Assembly: GCF_003231305.1 (NCBI RefSeq)
Contig: NZ_QKVM01000057.1
Coordinates: 1 to 40,199, forward strand
Reading direction: 5' to 3'
Source: Pseudomonas sichuanensis
Lineage (GTDB): Bacteria; Pseudomonadota; Gammaproteobacteria; Pseudomonadales; Pseudomonadaceae
Length of the DNA stretch: 40,199 bases
Part shown: positions 7,908 to 16,463 of the stretch, piece by piece
How the letters are laid out: each line of letters opens with the position of its first letter
Numbering within the stretch: position 1 is the stretch's first letter
Notes under the pieces: generated by a model
What the model was told of the DNA's origin: nothing
The model's database searches: none
The model's input: only the letters and a program-made list of their open reading frames with translations
Translations under genes and position numbers: made by a program

Positions 7908-9152
7908 ATGCGTCTTGTTTCTACACTTACTGGAGTGAGCCTCACCGGCATGATGCTGGCTCTGAGTACTCCAGCCAGTGCTGCTGTCGACGCCAAGCTG
8001 CTCGAAATGCTCCGCGCCAATGGTTCGATCAACCAGGCGCAGTACAACGAACTGCAGGGCGACCTGGCAAAAGAAACCAAGGAAAAGGCCGACCAGAAAG
8101 CTCAGTCCGAACGTATGAGCTCCTTTGAACAAAAAGTGGCATGGGCCGCCAAGACCCAGATTAAGGGTGATGTGCGCCTGCGTTACGAAGACGTCAACGT
8201 CGACAACCCGATCGCCCGCAGCGGCAACCAGGACCGTGAGCGCGTCCGTGCCCGTGTCGGCTTCTACAGCGAAATCAACCCGCAGGTCGACGCCGGCGTG
8301 CGTGTGGCCACCGGCAGCAGCGCCGATGCCCGCTCGACCAACCAGAGCCTGGACAACTACTTCGAGAAGAAATCGCTGTGGGTCGACCTGGCCTACCTCG
8401 ACTGGCACCCCACCGCGGTGCCGAACCTGCACCTGATCGGCGGCAAGATGATGCAGCCTTGGGTCAGCATGGGCGACATCATCTGGGACAGCGACATCAA
8501 CCCCGAAGGCGTGGCCGTCACCTACAAGACCAACCTGGGCCCGGCCGAAGTGTTCGGCAGCCTCGGCCACTACAACCTGAAGGACAACGTCGACGGCGAC
8601 GGCGTGCAGTTCAAGCACGACGCACAGCTGTACCACGGCCAGTTGGGTACCAAGTTCAACGCCGCCGACACCCTCAAGGTCACCGTGGGTGGTAGCGTCT
8701 ACGGCTACGACAACGACAAGGAATCGGCGCCCCTGCGCTCGCTGGGCAACACCACCAACGAGTTCAACCTGGTGGAAGGCTTCGGCCAGCTGGACTTCAC
8801 CGGCTTCGCCATCCCGCTGTCGGCCTACGGCCAGTTCGTCAAGAACACCGAAAGCACCGATGGCAAGGACAAGGCCTGGCTGGCCGGTCTGAAGACCAAA
8901 GTGGGTGCTTGGAGCATGGACTACAACTACCGCGACGTGCAGCGTAACGCCGTGGTCAGCCTGTTCACCGACTCCGACTTCGGCAACGGCTTCACCGGTT
9001 CGCGTGGCCACAAGTTCAAGGTCGGCTACGAGATCGACAAGAACTTCGCCCTCGGCGCGGCCTACATGATGGCCAAGACCGACTACTCCAACCTGCCGAA
9101 CAGCGATGCTGACGTAGACACGCTGCAGGTAGACCTGGAAGCCAAGTTCTAA
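7908..9152 (+). CDS. Putative outer-membrane porin
   Basis: A 414-residue outer-membrane protein. A signal peptide ends at STPASA near residue 25. A short predicted coiled segment follows (about 30-65, LLEMLRANGSINQAQYNELQ), then a beta-rich barrel of alternating aromatic and polar residues ending in the terminal Phe (DLEAKF) required for barrel assembly. This layout (periplasmic helix then barrel) matches the Pseudomonas putative porin family often annotated near phosphate-selective or OprO/P-like porins, though I do not see their basic selectivity loops. Start: the ATG follows GGGAGAA at good distance; the open frame upstream is not part of the gene. It is followed by a strong terminator. 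Confidence 0.88.
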   Translation: MRLVSTLTGVSLTGMMLALSTPASAAVDAKLLEMLRANGSINQAQYNELQGDLAKETKEKADQKAQSERMSSFEQKVAWAAKTQIKGDVRLRYEDVNVDNPIARSGNQDRERVRARVGFYSEINPQVDAGVRVATGSSADARSTNQSLDNYFEKKSLWVDLAYLDWHPTAVPNLHLIGGKMMQPWVSMGDIIWDSDINPEGVAVTYKTNLGPAEVFGSLGHYNLKDNVDGDGVQFKHDAQLYHGQLGTKFNAADTLKVTVGGSVYGYDNDKESAPLRSLGNTTNEFNLVEGFGQLDFTGFAIPLSAYGQFVKNTESTDGKDKAWLAGLKTKVGAWSMDYNYRDVQRNAVVSLFTDSDFGNGFTGSRGHKFKVGYEIDKNFALGAAYMMAKTDYSNLPNSDADVDTLQVDLEAKF

Positions 9153-9179
9153 GCGACACGCTCCCCTGCTTCGCACTCA

Positions 9180-9222
9180 GGCGGGAAATGCTGACCCCAT
9201 CCAGCATTTCCTGCCTTTTTTT
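9180..9222 (+). terminator. Rho-independent terminator of the porin gene
   Basis: Stem GGCGGGAAATGCTG (9180-9193) pairs with CAGCATTTCCTGCC (9202-9215) with one mismatch, followed by seven T residues. It lies 27 bp after the porin stop codon. Confidence 0.92.
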
Positions 9223-9234
9223 GCCTGCCAGAAA

Positions 9235-9325
9235 CGTGGGAGCGGGCTTGCCCCGCGATTGCGTCTTCAACCTCACCTCTGCGCCGAGGCTGATGACGCA
9301 ATCGCGGGGCAAGCCCGCTCCCACG
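9235..9325. repeat. REP inverted pair (31-bp perfect arms)
   Basis: A perfect 31-bp inverted repeat: the left arm begins CGTGGGAGCGGGCTTGCCCC at 9235 and ends at 9265; the complement spans 9295-9325. This is the common P. putida-type BIME, placed between the porin terminator and the convergent ketoacyl-synthase gene. Confidence 0.93.
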
Positions 9326-9341
9326 GAGTTTCAGGCAAACA

Positions 9342-10463
9342 TCAGCGCTTGCGCAGAATCACGCTACCGATCGAATACCCCGCGCCAAACGAGCTCAACA
9401 CCCCCAGCGAGCCCGGAGCCAGGTCATCCTGGTACAGGTGGAAGGCGATCACCGAGCCCGCCGAACTGGTGTTGGCATAGCGGTCCAGAATCACCGGAGC
9501 CTCTTCCTCGGCCACCTCACGCCCCAGCAGTTTCTTGACGATCAGGTGGTTCATGCTCAGGTTGGCCTGGTGCAGCCAGAAGCGCTTGACGTCGTTCGGC
9601 TGCAGGTCGTTCTCTTCGAGGTGCTGGCCGACGATCTCGGCTACCTTCGGGCACACCTCACGGAACACCTTGCGGCCTTCCTGAATGAACAGTTTGTCCG
9701 CGGCGCCCTCGCCCTCCTCTGCCGCACGGTTGAGGAAACCGAAGTTGTTGCGGATGTTGTTGGAGAACTCGGTCCACAGCTTGCTGCTGACGATGTCGAA
9801 CTGGTGCTTCGAGGTGGCCCGGTCGGCACGCTCGATCAGCACGGCAGTGGCGGCATCACCGAAGATGAAGTGGCTGTCACGGTCACGGAAGTTCAGGTGG
9901 CCGGTGCAGACCTCTGGGTTGACCATCAGCACCGCACGCGCCTGGCCCAACTGCACGCTGTTGGCGGCGGTCTGAATGCCGAAGGTGGCCGAGGAACAGG
10001 CCACGTTCATGTCGAAGGCGAAGCCCTGGATGCCCAGTGCCTGCTGCACTTCGATGGCGATGGCCGGGTATGGGCGCTGCAGGTTGGAACAGGCGACGAT
10101 CACGCCGTCGACATCGGCGGCGGTGCGACCGGCGCGCTCCAGCGCCTGGCGGGCGGCGGCCACGGCCATTTCGCAAAGCACCGAGGGTTCGTCATTGCTG
10201 CGCTCAGCCAGGCGCGGCTTCATGCGCTGTGGGTCAAGGATACCGGCCTTGTCCATCACGAAGCGGCTCTTGATGCCCGAGGCCTTTTCGATGAAGGCGG
10301 CATCGGACAACGGCGCTGCCTCGACTTCGCCGCGCTCGATGGCTGCGGCGTTGTCCTGGTTGAACTGCTGCGACCAGGTGTTGAAGGATTCCACCAGTTC
10401 TTCGTTGGAAATGCTCTGGGCCGGGGTATACAGGCCGGTGCCGCTGATCACGACGTTGTGCAC
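9342..10463 (-). CDS. Beta-ketoacyl-ACP synthase III family protein (FabH-like)
   Basis: A 373-residue thiolase-fold condensing enzyme. The triad of the KAS III family is present: Cys156 in MNVACSSATF, His298 in WLHQANLSM, Asn331 in YANTSSAGS. It is about 50 residues longer than housekeeping FabH, with extra sequence at residues 35-60 and 215-260. Known Pseudomonas proteins of this longer type condense medium-chain acyl-CoA with malonyl-ACP and can feed beta-oxidation intermediates into fatty acid synthesis; that role here is by family analogy. Start: GTG with AGAGGAAC upstream; the frame extends about 70 codons further but without a ribosome site. It lies downstream of hrpA on the same strand. 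Confidence 0.87.
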   Translation of the reverse strand: MHNVVISGTGLYTPAQSISNEELVESFNTWSQQFNQDNAAAIERGEVEAAPLSDAAFIEKASGIKSRFVMDKAGILDPQRMKPRLAERSNDEPSVLCEMAVAAARQALERAGRTAADVDGVIVACSNLQRPYPAIAIEVQQALGIQGFAFDMNVACSSATFGIQTAANSVQLGQARAVLMVNPEVCTGHLNFRDRDSHFIFGDAATAVLIERADRATSKHQFDIVSSKLWTEFSNNIRNNFGFLNRAAEEGEGAADKLFIQEGRKVFREVCPKVAEIVGQHLEENDLQPNDVKRFWLHQANLSMNHLIVKKLLGREVAEEEAPVILDRYANTSSAGSVIAFHLYQDDLAPGSLGVLSSFGAGYSIGSVILRKR

Positions 10464-10565
10464 GGTCGTTCCTCTGGTCAAAGGCCATCGCCATGCGGCG
10501 CAGGCCGGGAAAAGGGCAACATAATGGCACCTTGGTACCAATTTACAGGCGAGGGCTGCGCCCTC

Positions 10566-10613
10566 GTTCGCGGCACAAGTCTGCTCCTGTAGGAGCGGCC
10601 TTGTGCCGCGAAC
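10566..10613. repeat. REP-like hairpin between hrpA and the FabH-like gene
   Basis: GTTCGCGGCACAAG (10566-10579) pairs with CTTGTGCCGCGAAC (10600-10613). Inside it a second hairpin GCTCC-TGTA-GGAGC (10583-10596) forms. This is another REP class (GTAGGAGCGGCCTTGTGCCGCG). It lies about 50 bp beyond the hrpA stop and upstream of the FabH-like start, so it could attenuate read-through. Confidence 0.85.
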
Positions 10614-10663
10614 GGCCGCACAGCGGCCGCAAATTCCGTCAAGTTTGCCACAAATTGCAACGG

Positions 10664-13600
10664 TTAGGCTTCCACCTGGCTCCACTGCTTGCTCAGTCGC
10701 TTGTCGGAAACCGGCACTTTTGTACCCAACTGCTGGGCGAACAACGACACCCGGTATTCCTCCAGCAGCCAGCGGTACATCAGCAACTGCTCGTCACGCT
10801 TGCCCTCCTGGGCGTGCTTGTCGGCACGGGCCTTGTACTGGGCCCAGCAATTGGCCAGTTCGCTACTCCACACCCGATCCTTCTGCACCTGCGACCCCAG
10901 CTTCTCCAGGCGCAGTTCCACCGCCTTGAGATAACGCGGCAACTCCTTGAACCAGACACCCGGCGTCTCACGCACGAACCCCGGATAGACCAGGTTGGCC
11001 AGTTGCTGCTTGATGTCGTTGAGCGCCACCGCCTGGCTCAGGTCGATCTTGCCCTTGAAGCGCTTCTGCAGGCCATGCCACAGCTTCAGCACCTCAAGGG
11101 TCAGGCGCGCCAGGCGTTCGGCATGCTCGGTCCAGCTGCCGCGCTTGCGCTCGGCCAGTGACGCCAGGCCGGCACCGTCGCGGGGCAAGGGGTCTTCGCC
11201 TTCGAGGATGCAGCTGTCGAGGCTGGCCAGCAGGATGTCCTCGACCAACGCCTCGACCCGCCCCAGCTCGCGGTACAGCAAGCCCAGTTCGGTCAACCCC
11301 GGCAGCTTGCCGCGCAGGAACTTGGCCGGCTCGGCCAACTGCTGCAGCAACAGGCGCTGCAGTGCGCGGCGGTGCTGGAACTCGGCTTCGGCCTGGGTGG
11401 AGAAACGCCCCTCGCGCACGGTGCCATTGTCCTCGACCAACGCCGGGTAGACGGTCATCGACAGCCCGGCAATCTTCTGCTGGGCGGTCTGCGCCACCTG
11501 CGTGAAGGCCTTGGCCTGCACCGGCTGCTCGGCCTTCTCGTTACGCGGCAGGGCCAGCGCCGCCTGGCTGGCGGCGGCGAAGCGCGCGGTCAGCTCGGCC
11601 AGGTCACGGCCCTCACCGAGGAACTTGCCCGCGGCGTCGACCACTTCGATGTTCATGCGCAGGTGACCTTCCACCAGCCCGGCGGCTTCCGCCCAGGCTT
11701 CATCGGACACCCGTGCCCCGGTCATGCGCAGCAGCTCCTGCCCCAGCGCCTGCGGCAGGCCGCCCTGGCCGAAGGTCATGCGCGACAGCGCCGCCTTGAC
11801 GAAGTCCGGCACCGGCACGAAGTTCTTGCGCAAGGCCTTGGGCAGGTTGCGCACCAGGGCAATGCACTTGGCCTCCAGCAGCCCCGGCACCAGCCATTCC
11901 AGGCGTTCGCCCGGCAGGTTCGGCAGCAACGGCGCCGGCACCCGCACGGTCACCCCATCGCGCGGGTGGTTGGGCTCGAAGTGATAGCTCAGCGACAGGC
12001 GCAGGTCGCCCACCTGCAGATGATCCGGGTACTGCGCGGCGGTCACCTCGCTGGCCTCGCGGGCCAGCACATCTTCCTCGCGCATGATCAGCAGGTTGGC
12101 ATCCTTCTGGCTGGTCATCCGGTACCAGGCGTCGAAGGTCGCGGTCTGGTGAATCTCTTGCGGCAGGCGCGCCTCGTAGAAGGCGTACAGCGTCTCTTCA
12201 TCGGCAAGGATGTCGCGCCGGCGTGCCTTGGCTTCCAGCTCGTCGAGCTGCTCGAGCAGGCGCTTGTTGGCCGCCAGGCACTTGGCCCGCGACTGGATCT
12301 CGCCGCCGACCAGCCCTTCGCGGATGAACAGCTCCCGTGACGTGACCGGGTCGATCGGGCCGAAGTGCACCGGCCGGCGGCCGACTACGATCAGCCCGTA
12401 CAGGGTGATCTGCTCGTACGCCACCACCTGCCCGCGCTTCTTCTCCCAATGGGGCTCGAAGTGGTTCTTCTTGATCAGGTGGGTGGCCAGCGGTTCGATC
12501 CAGTCCGGCTCGATCTTGGCCACCATGCGCGCGTACAGCTTGGTGGTTTCCACCAGTTCGGCGGCCATCACCCACTGCGGGCGCTTGCGGCCGATGCCGG
12601 ACGAGGGATGAATCCAGAAGCGGCGCTGACGCGCGCCCTGGTAATCGCCCTCTTCAGCCTTGTGGCCGATCTGGCTGAGCAGGCCGCTGAGGATCGCCTT
12701 GTGCATGCGCGGGTAATCGCACGGGTCTTTGTTGACCGTGAGCTGCAGGTCGCGGCAGATCAGCGCCAACTGACGATGGGCGTCGCGCCACTCGCGCAGG
12801 CGCAGGTAGTTGAGGAAGTTCTTCCGGCACCAGTTGCGCAGCGGGTTGGCGGTCAGCGCCTGGCGCTGTTCCTCGAAACCGCGCCACAGGTTGACCAGGG
12901 CGGCGAAGTCGGAATCGACGTCCTTCCACTGGGCATGGGCCTGGTCGGCTGCCTGCTGGCGCTCCGGCGGGCGCTCACGCGGGTCCTGCACCGACAGCGC
13001 ACTGGCAACGATCAACACCTCTTGCAGGCTGCCCAGGCGAGCGCCTTCAAGCAACATGCGGCCCAGCCGCGGGTCGATCGGCAGGCGCGCCAGCTGGCGG
13101 CCCAGCGGCGTGAGCTGGTTCTCGCGATTGACCGCCGACAGCTCCTGCAACAGGTTGAAACCGTCGCTGATGGCCTTGCCGTCCGGCGGCTCGATGAACG
13201 GGAACGCGTCGATGGCACCCAGGCGCAGGTGCAGCATCTGCAGGATCACCGCCGCCAGGTTGGTGCGCAGGATCTCCGGGTCGGTGAATGCCGGCCGGCC
13301 GTTGAAATCCTCTTCGCTGTACAGGCGGATGCAGATACCCGGCTCGACCCGGCCGCAACGGCCCTTGCGCTGGTTGGCGCTGGCCTGCGACACCGCCTCG
13401 ATCGGCAGGCGCTGGACCTTGGCGCGGTAGCTGTAGCGGCTGATGCGCGCGGTGCCGCTGTCGATTACATAGCGGATACCCGGCACCGTCAGCGAGGTTT
13501 CGGCAACGTTGGTCGCCAACACTACACGGCGGCCGCTGTGGGACTGGAAGATCCGCTGTTGCTCGGCCGGCGACAGGCGTGCATACAGCGGCAGGATCTC

Positions 13601-14569
13601 GGTATGGCGCAGTTGCGCCTTGCGCAGGATCTCGGCGGCATCGCGGATCTCGCGCTCGCCGGGCAGGAACACCAGTACATCACCCGGGCCCTTGCCCTGA
13701 CTGCGCTCATGCTGGGCAATCTCGTCGAGGGTGGCGAGGATCGCCTGGTCGACCGAGAGGTCGTCCTCGATCTGGTTGCCCTCCTCGTCCTGCTCGCTGG
13801 TCAACGGGCGATACCAGGTCTCCACTGGGTACGTGCGCCCGGACACCTCGATGATCGGCGCACCGTCGAAGTGCTTGGAGAAACGCTCCAGGTCGATGGT
13901 CGCCGAGGTGATGATCAGCTTCAACTCTGGGCGACGGTGCAGCAAGGTCTTGAGGTAGCCCAGCAAGAAATCGATGTTCAGGCTGCGCTCGTGGGCTTCG
14001 TCGACGATGATCGTGTCGTAGCGCTCGAGGAAGCGGTCGTGCTGGGTCTCGGCCAGCAGGATGCCGTCGGTCATCAGTTTGACCAAGGTGCTCGAGTCGC
14101 TTTGGTCCTCGAAACGCACCTGGTAACCGACCAACGCGCCCAGCGGCGTGCCGAGCTCTTCGGCGACCCGCGTCGCCACGCTGCGCGCGGCGATCCGCCG
14201 GGGCTGGGTGTGGGCGATCAGGCCATGGCTGCCGCGCCCCAGTTCCAGGCAGATCTTCGGCAACTGGGTGGTCTTGCCCGAACCGGTCTCGCCGGCGATC
14301 ACCAGTACCTGGTGTTCGGCCAGGGCCTTCTTGATCTCGTCACGCTTGGCCGCAATCGGCAGGCTGTCGTCGTAACGGATGCTCGGCACGCTCTGCTGGC
14401 GCGCGGTGACCTGGGCAAAGGAGGCCTGGACCTTCTCCACCCACTGCGCAAGCCTGGCCTCGTCGGGGCGCTTGCGCAGCTCATGCAGTTGCCGCCGCAG
14501 GCGATGGCGGTCGGCGATCATGGCGTGGTCGAGGTTGTTCAGCAGTTGGTCGATGGCGTGGTCTGTCAT
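10664..14569 (-). CDS. hrpA: ATP-dependent DEAH-box RNA helicase HrpA
   Basis: A 1301-residue protein, the usual length of HrpA. Helicase motifs: I (GETGSGKT, 93-100), Ia (TQPRRIAARS), II (DEAH, 190-193), III (SAT, 222-224), and VI (QRKGRCGR, near 400). Winged-helix, ratchet and OB regions follow, then the long C-terminal HrpA-specific domain of about 600 residues. In enterobacteria HrpA resolves stalled ribosomes on mRNA and processes some fimbrial transcripts; cytoplasmic. The ATG opens MTDHAIDQLL. A full-length, intact gene with no frameshift; the FabH-like gene follows after 200 bp containing a REP hairpin. Confidence 0.96.
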   Translation of the reverse strand: MTDHAIDQLLNNLDHAMIADRHRLRRQLHELRKRPDEARLAQWVEKVQASFAQVTARQQSVPSIRYDDSLPIAAKRDEIKKALAEHQVLVIAGETGSGKTTQLPKICLELGRGSHGLIAHTQPRRIAARSVATRVAEELGTPLGALVGYQVRFEDQSDSSTLVKLMTDGILLAETQHDRFLERYDTIIVDEAHERSLNIDFLLGYLKTLLHRRPELKLIITSATIDLERFSKHFDGAPIIEVSGRTYPVETWYRPLTSEQDEEGNQIEDDLSVDQAILATLDEIAQHERSQGKGPGDVLVFLPGEREIRDAAEILRKAQLRHTEILPLYARLSPAEQQRIFQSHSGRRVVLATNVAETSLTVPGIRYVIDSGTARISRYSYRAKVQRLPIEAVSQASANQRKGRCGRVEPGICIRLYSEEDFNGRPAFTDPEILRTNLAAVILQMLHLRLGAIDAFPFIEPPDGKAISDGFNLLQELSAVNRENQLTPLGRQLARLPIDPRLGRMLLEGARLGSLQEVLIVASALSVQDPRERPPERQQAADQAHAQWKDVDSDFAALVNLWRGFEEQRQALTANPLRNWCRKNFLNYLRLREWRDAHRQLALICRDLQLTVNKDPCDYPRMHKAILSGLLSQIGHKAEEGDYQGARQRRFWIHPSSGIGRKRPQWVMAAELVETTKLYARMVAKIEPDWIEPLATHLIKKNHFEPHWEKKRGQVVAYEQITLYGLIVVGRRPVHFGPIDPVTSRELFIREGLVGGEIQSRAKCLAANKRLLEQLDELEAKARRRDILADEETLYAFYEARLPQEIHQTATFDAWYRMTSQKDANLLIMREEDVLAREASEVTAAQYPDHLQVGDLRLSLSYHFEPNHPRDGVTVRVPAPLLPNLPGERLEWLVPGLLEAKCIALVRNLPKALRKNFVPVPDFVKAALSRMTFGQGGLPQALGQELLRMTGARVSDEAWAEAAGLVEGHLRMNIEVVDAAGKFLGEGRDLAELTARFAAASQAALALPRNEKAEQPVQAKAFTQVAQTAQQKIAGLSMTVYPALVEDNGTVREGRFSTQAEAEFQHRRALQRLLLQQLAEPAKFLRGKLPGLTELGLLYRELGRVEALVEDILLASLDSCILEGEDPLPRDGAGLASLAERKRGSWTEHAERLARLTLEVLKLWHGLQKRFKGKIDLSQAVALNDIKQQLANLVYPGFVRETPGVWFKELPRYLKAVELRLEKLGSQVQKDRVWSSELANCWAQYKARADKHAQEGKRDEQLLMYRWLLEEYRVSLFAQQLGTKVPVSDKRLSKQWSQVEA

Positions 14570-14672
14570 GGGGCTTTTTAATGATGCAGCGGGCGCTGCT
14601 TATTCATGATCGGCATTCGAAGGGGCGGGATTGTCGCAGATTTGCCGGTTTTTTGCTGGCAGTAGCGGCCCT

Positions 14673-14737
14673 ATCGCGGGGCAAGCCCGCTCCCACGACA
14701 AACAGAAAACCCCGTGGGAGCGGGCTTGCCCCGCGAT
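14673..14737. repeat. REP inverted pair (25-bp perfect arms)
   Basis: Left arm begins ATCGCGGGGCAAGCCCGCTC (14673-14697), right arm is its exact complement (14713-14737), with a 15-base loop. The arms face outward, the reverse order of the pair at 9235. It lies between the divergent hrpA and puuA-like genes, an unusual place for a REP, which mostly sit at 3' ends. The rest of 14570-14816 shows nothing else recognisable. Confidence 0.92.
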
Positions 14738-14816
14738 CAATGTTTAGCCGAATACAAACTGAACGTCGCCATTCACTGCTTTAATCAACCTTACGCACCA
14801 TGTGAGTATCCAAGGC

Positions 14817-14981
14817 ATGCTCCCCGACCCGCTGATCGCCCGCCCGCTGCCCCGCCCTTCGCTGCCGAAGGCCAGGGCCCGTGCCGGCGAGAATCCGCTG
14901 GTGCATGTCATCCTCGCCTTCTGGGCCCTGTGGCACTGCCGCCACGCGCGCCCACCAGACACCTCGCTCGCCACTCACTGA
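14817..14981 (+). CDS. Possible 54-residue leader ORF upstream of the puuA-like gene
   Basis: ATG to TGA encodes a short basic peptide starting MLPDPLIARPLPRPSLPKAR, with a hydrophobic stretch VHVILAFWALW in the middle. It precedes the glutamine-synthetase-like gene by about 90 bp. CAAGG lies only a base or so from the ATG, which is too close for a good ribosome site. It could be a true small protein, a leader peptide or chance in GC-rich DNA. No homologue recognised. Confidence 0.25.
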   Translation: MLPDPLIARPLPRPSLPKARARAGENPLVHVILAFWALWHCRHARPPDTSLATH

Positions 14982-15072
14982 CCCGTTGCGGCATCCCTGC
15001 CGACCTTTTCAGTACGACCGACCGAACCTGAACGGCGGTCCTGTGCGCCCGTGGGCGCGAGCGAATTCCACC

Positions 15073-16437
15073 ATGCACTTTGCACCCGCAGAGCAAGCCA
15101 GGCGTTTCCTGGCCGACAACCCCGATATCGACCTGATCGAGCTGTTCATCCTCGACGCCAACGGCGTGCCACGCGGCAAGCTGCTGCACCGCGATGAACT
15201 GCTGGCGGTGTTCGAAACCGGTCGTCCGCTACCGAGCACCATCCTCGGCCTTACCCTCAACGGCGACGACGTGGAAAACTCCGGCCTGGTCTGGGATGTC
15301 GGCGACATCGACTGCCGCGCCTACCCGCTGGAAGGCAGCCTGGTGCGCCTGCCCTGGCGCCGGGTGCCCACCGCGGCGGTGCAGGTCAGCATGCACCCCA
15401 GCGAAGGCATGCCCGCCAGCATCGCCGACCCGCGTCACGTACTGCTGCGCACCATCGATGCGCTCAAGGCCGACGGTTACTACCCGGTGATGGCCTGCGA
15501 GCTGGAGTTCTACCTGCTCGACCAGCAGCGCGATGCCCAGGGCCGCCCGCAACCGGCGCTGGACAACGACGGCGGCCGACCGCGCACGACCCAGGTCTAT
15601 GGCCTGCGCGAGCTGGAACAGATCGAACCCTTCCTCGCCGACCTCTATGCCGCCTGCAAGGCCCAGGGCATCCCGGCACGCACGGCGATCTCCGAATATG
15701 CCCCGGGGCAGGTCGAAATCACGCTGGAGCATGGCGATGCGCTGGAAGCGATGGATCAGGCCGTGCGCTATAAACGCCTGGTCAAAGGCGTCGCCCACGC
15801 CCACGGCATGCAGGCCTGCTTCATGGCCAAGCCGTTCGCTCAACTGGCCGGCACCGGTATGCACATGCACCTGAGCCTGGCCGACGCCGACGGCAACAAC
15901 CTGTTCGCCAGCGAGGACAAGGCCGGCACCCCGCTGCTGCGCCAGGCGGTCGCCGGCATGCTGCGCCACCTGCGCGAATCGCTGCTGCTGTTCTGCCCCA
16001 ACGCCAACTCGTACCGCCGCTTCCAGGCCAACAGCTATGCGCCGCTGGCGCCGACCTGGGGCGTCGACAACCGCACCGTCAGCCTGCGTGTGCCGGGCGG
16101 GCCGGCCAACAGCCGGCATGTGGAGCACCGCATCTGCGGCGCCGATGCCAACCCCTACCTGGCCGCCGCGGCGATTCTGGCCGCCAGCCACCAAGGCATT
16201 CGCGAGCAGCTCGACCCGGGCGCACCGGTGCAAGGCAACGGCTATGCCCAGGCCACCGAACACCTGCCCACCGACTGGCTCACCACCCTCGATGCCCTCG
16301 AGCGTTCGGCGTGGGCCCGAGAAGCCTTCGGCGAGGCCTTCCTGGGTGTGTACCTGAAGGTCAAGCGCGCCGAGTACCGCCAGTTCATGGCCGAAGTGGG
16401 CGAGCAGGACTGGCGCTGGTACCTGCACCAGGCCTGA
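15073..16437 (+). CDS. puuA: Glutamine-synthetase-like gamma-glutamylpolyamine synthetase
   Basis: A 454-residue member of the glutamine synthetase superfamily, of the type that joins glutamate to putrescine or another amine using ATP. The N-terminal beta-grasp region (to about 110) and the ATP-grasp-like catalytic domain are present: ACELEFYLL carries metal-ligand acids, GTGMHMHLSL is the glutamate/metal segment, and NSRHVEHRICGADANPYLAAA is the C-terminal signature. There is no Tyr-adenylylation loop typical of GlnA. The pairing with a FAD oxidase 26 bp downstream supports a gamma-glutamylation route. Pseudomonads carry several paralogs (pauA/spuI), so the exact amine is uncertain. Start: ATG opening MHFAPAEQ, with only a weak GAGCGA ribosome site; an in-frame start further upstream is possible. 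Confidence 0.82.
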   Translation: MHFAPAEQARRFLADNPDIDLIELFILDANGVPRGKLLHRDELLAVFETGRPLPSTILGLTLNGDDVENSGLVWDVGDIDCRAYPLEGSLVRLPWRRVPTAAVQVSMHPSEGMPASIADPRHVLLRTIDALKADGYYPVMACELEFYLLDQQRDAQGRPQPALDNDGGRPRTTQVYGLRELEQIEPFLADLYAACKAQGIPARTAISEYAPGQVEITLEHGDALEAMDQAVRYKRLVKGVAHAHGMQACFMAKPFAQLAGTGMHMHLSLADADGNNLFASEDKAGTPLLRQAVAGMLRHLRESLLLFCPNANSYRRFQANSYAPLAPTWGVDNRTVSLRVPGGPANSRHVEHRICGADANPYLAAAAILAASHQGIREQLDPGAPVQGNGYAQATEHLPTDWLTTLDALERSAWAREAFGEAFLGVYLKVKRAEYRQFMAEVGEQDWRWYLHQA

Positions 16438-16463
16438 CAGACGAATTACAACAAGGAACACTC

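Noticed and set aside
9235..9325. Palindromes such as this one considered as simple intrinsic terminators or CRISPR-like units
   Set aside because: There is no T-run and the same arms recur at several loci; they are REP elements.
12365..14581. A 738-codon open frame on the plus strand opposite hrpA
   Set aside because: It mirrors the HrpA coding frame in GC-rich DNA, has no recognisable domain or ribosome site, and hrpA itself has every helicase motif.
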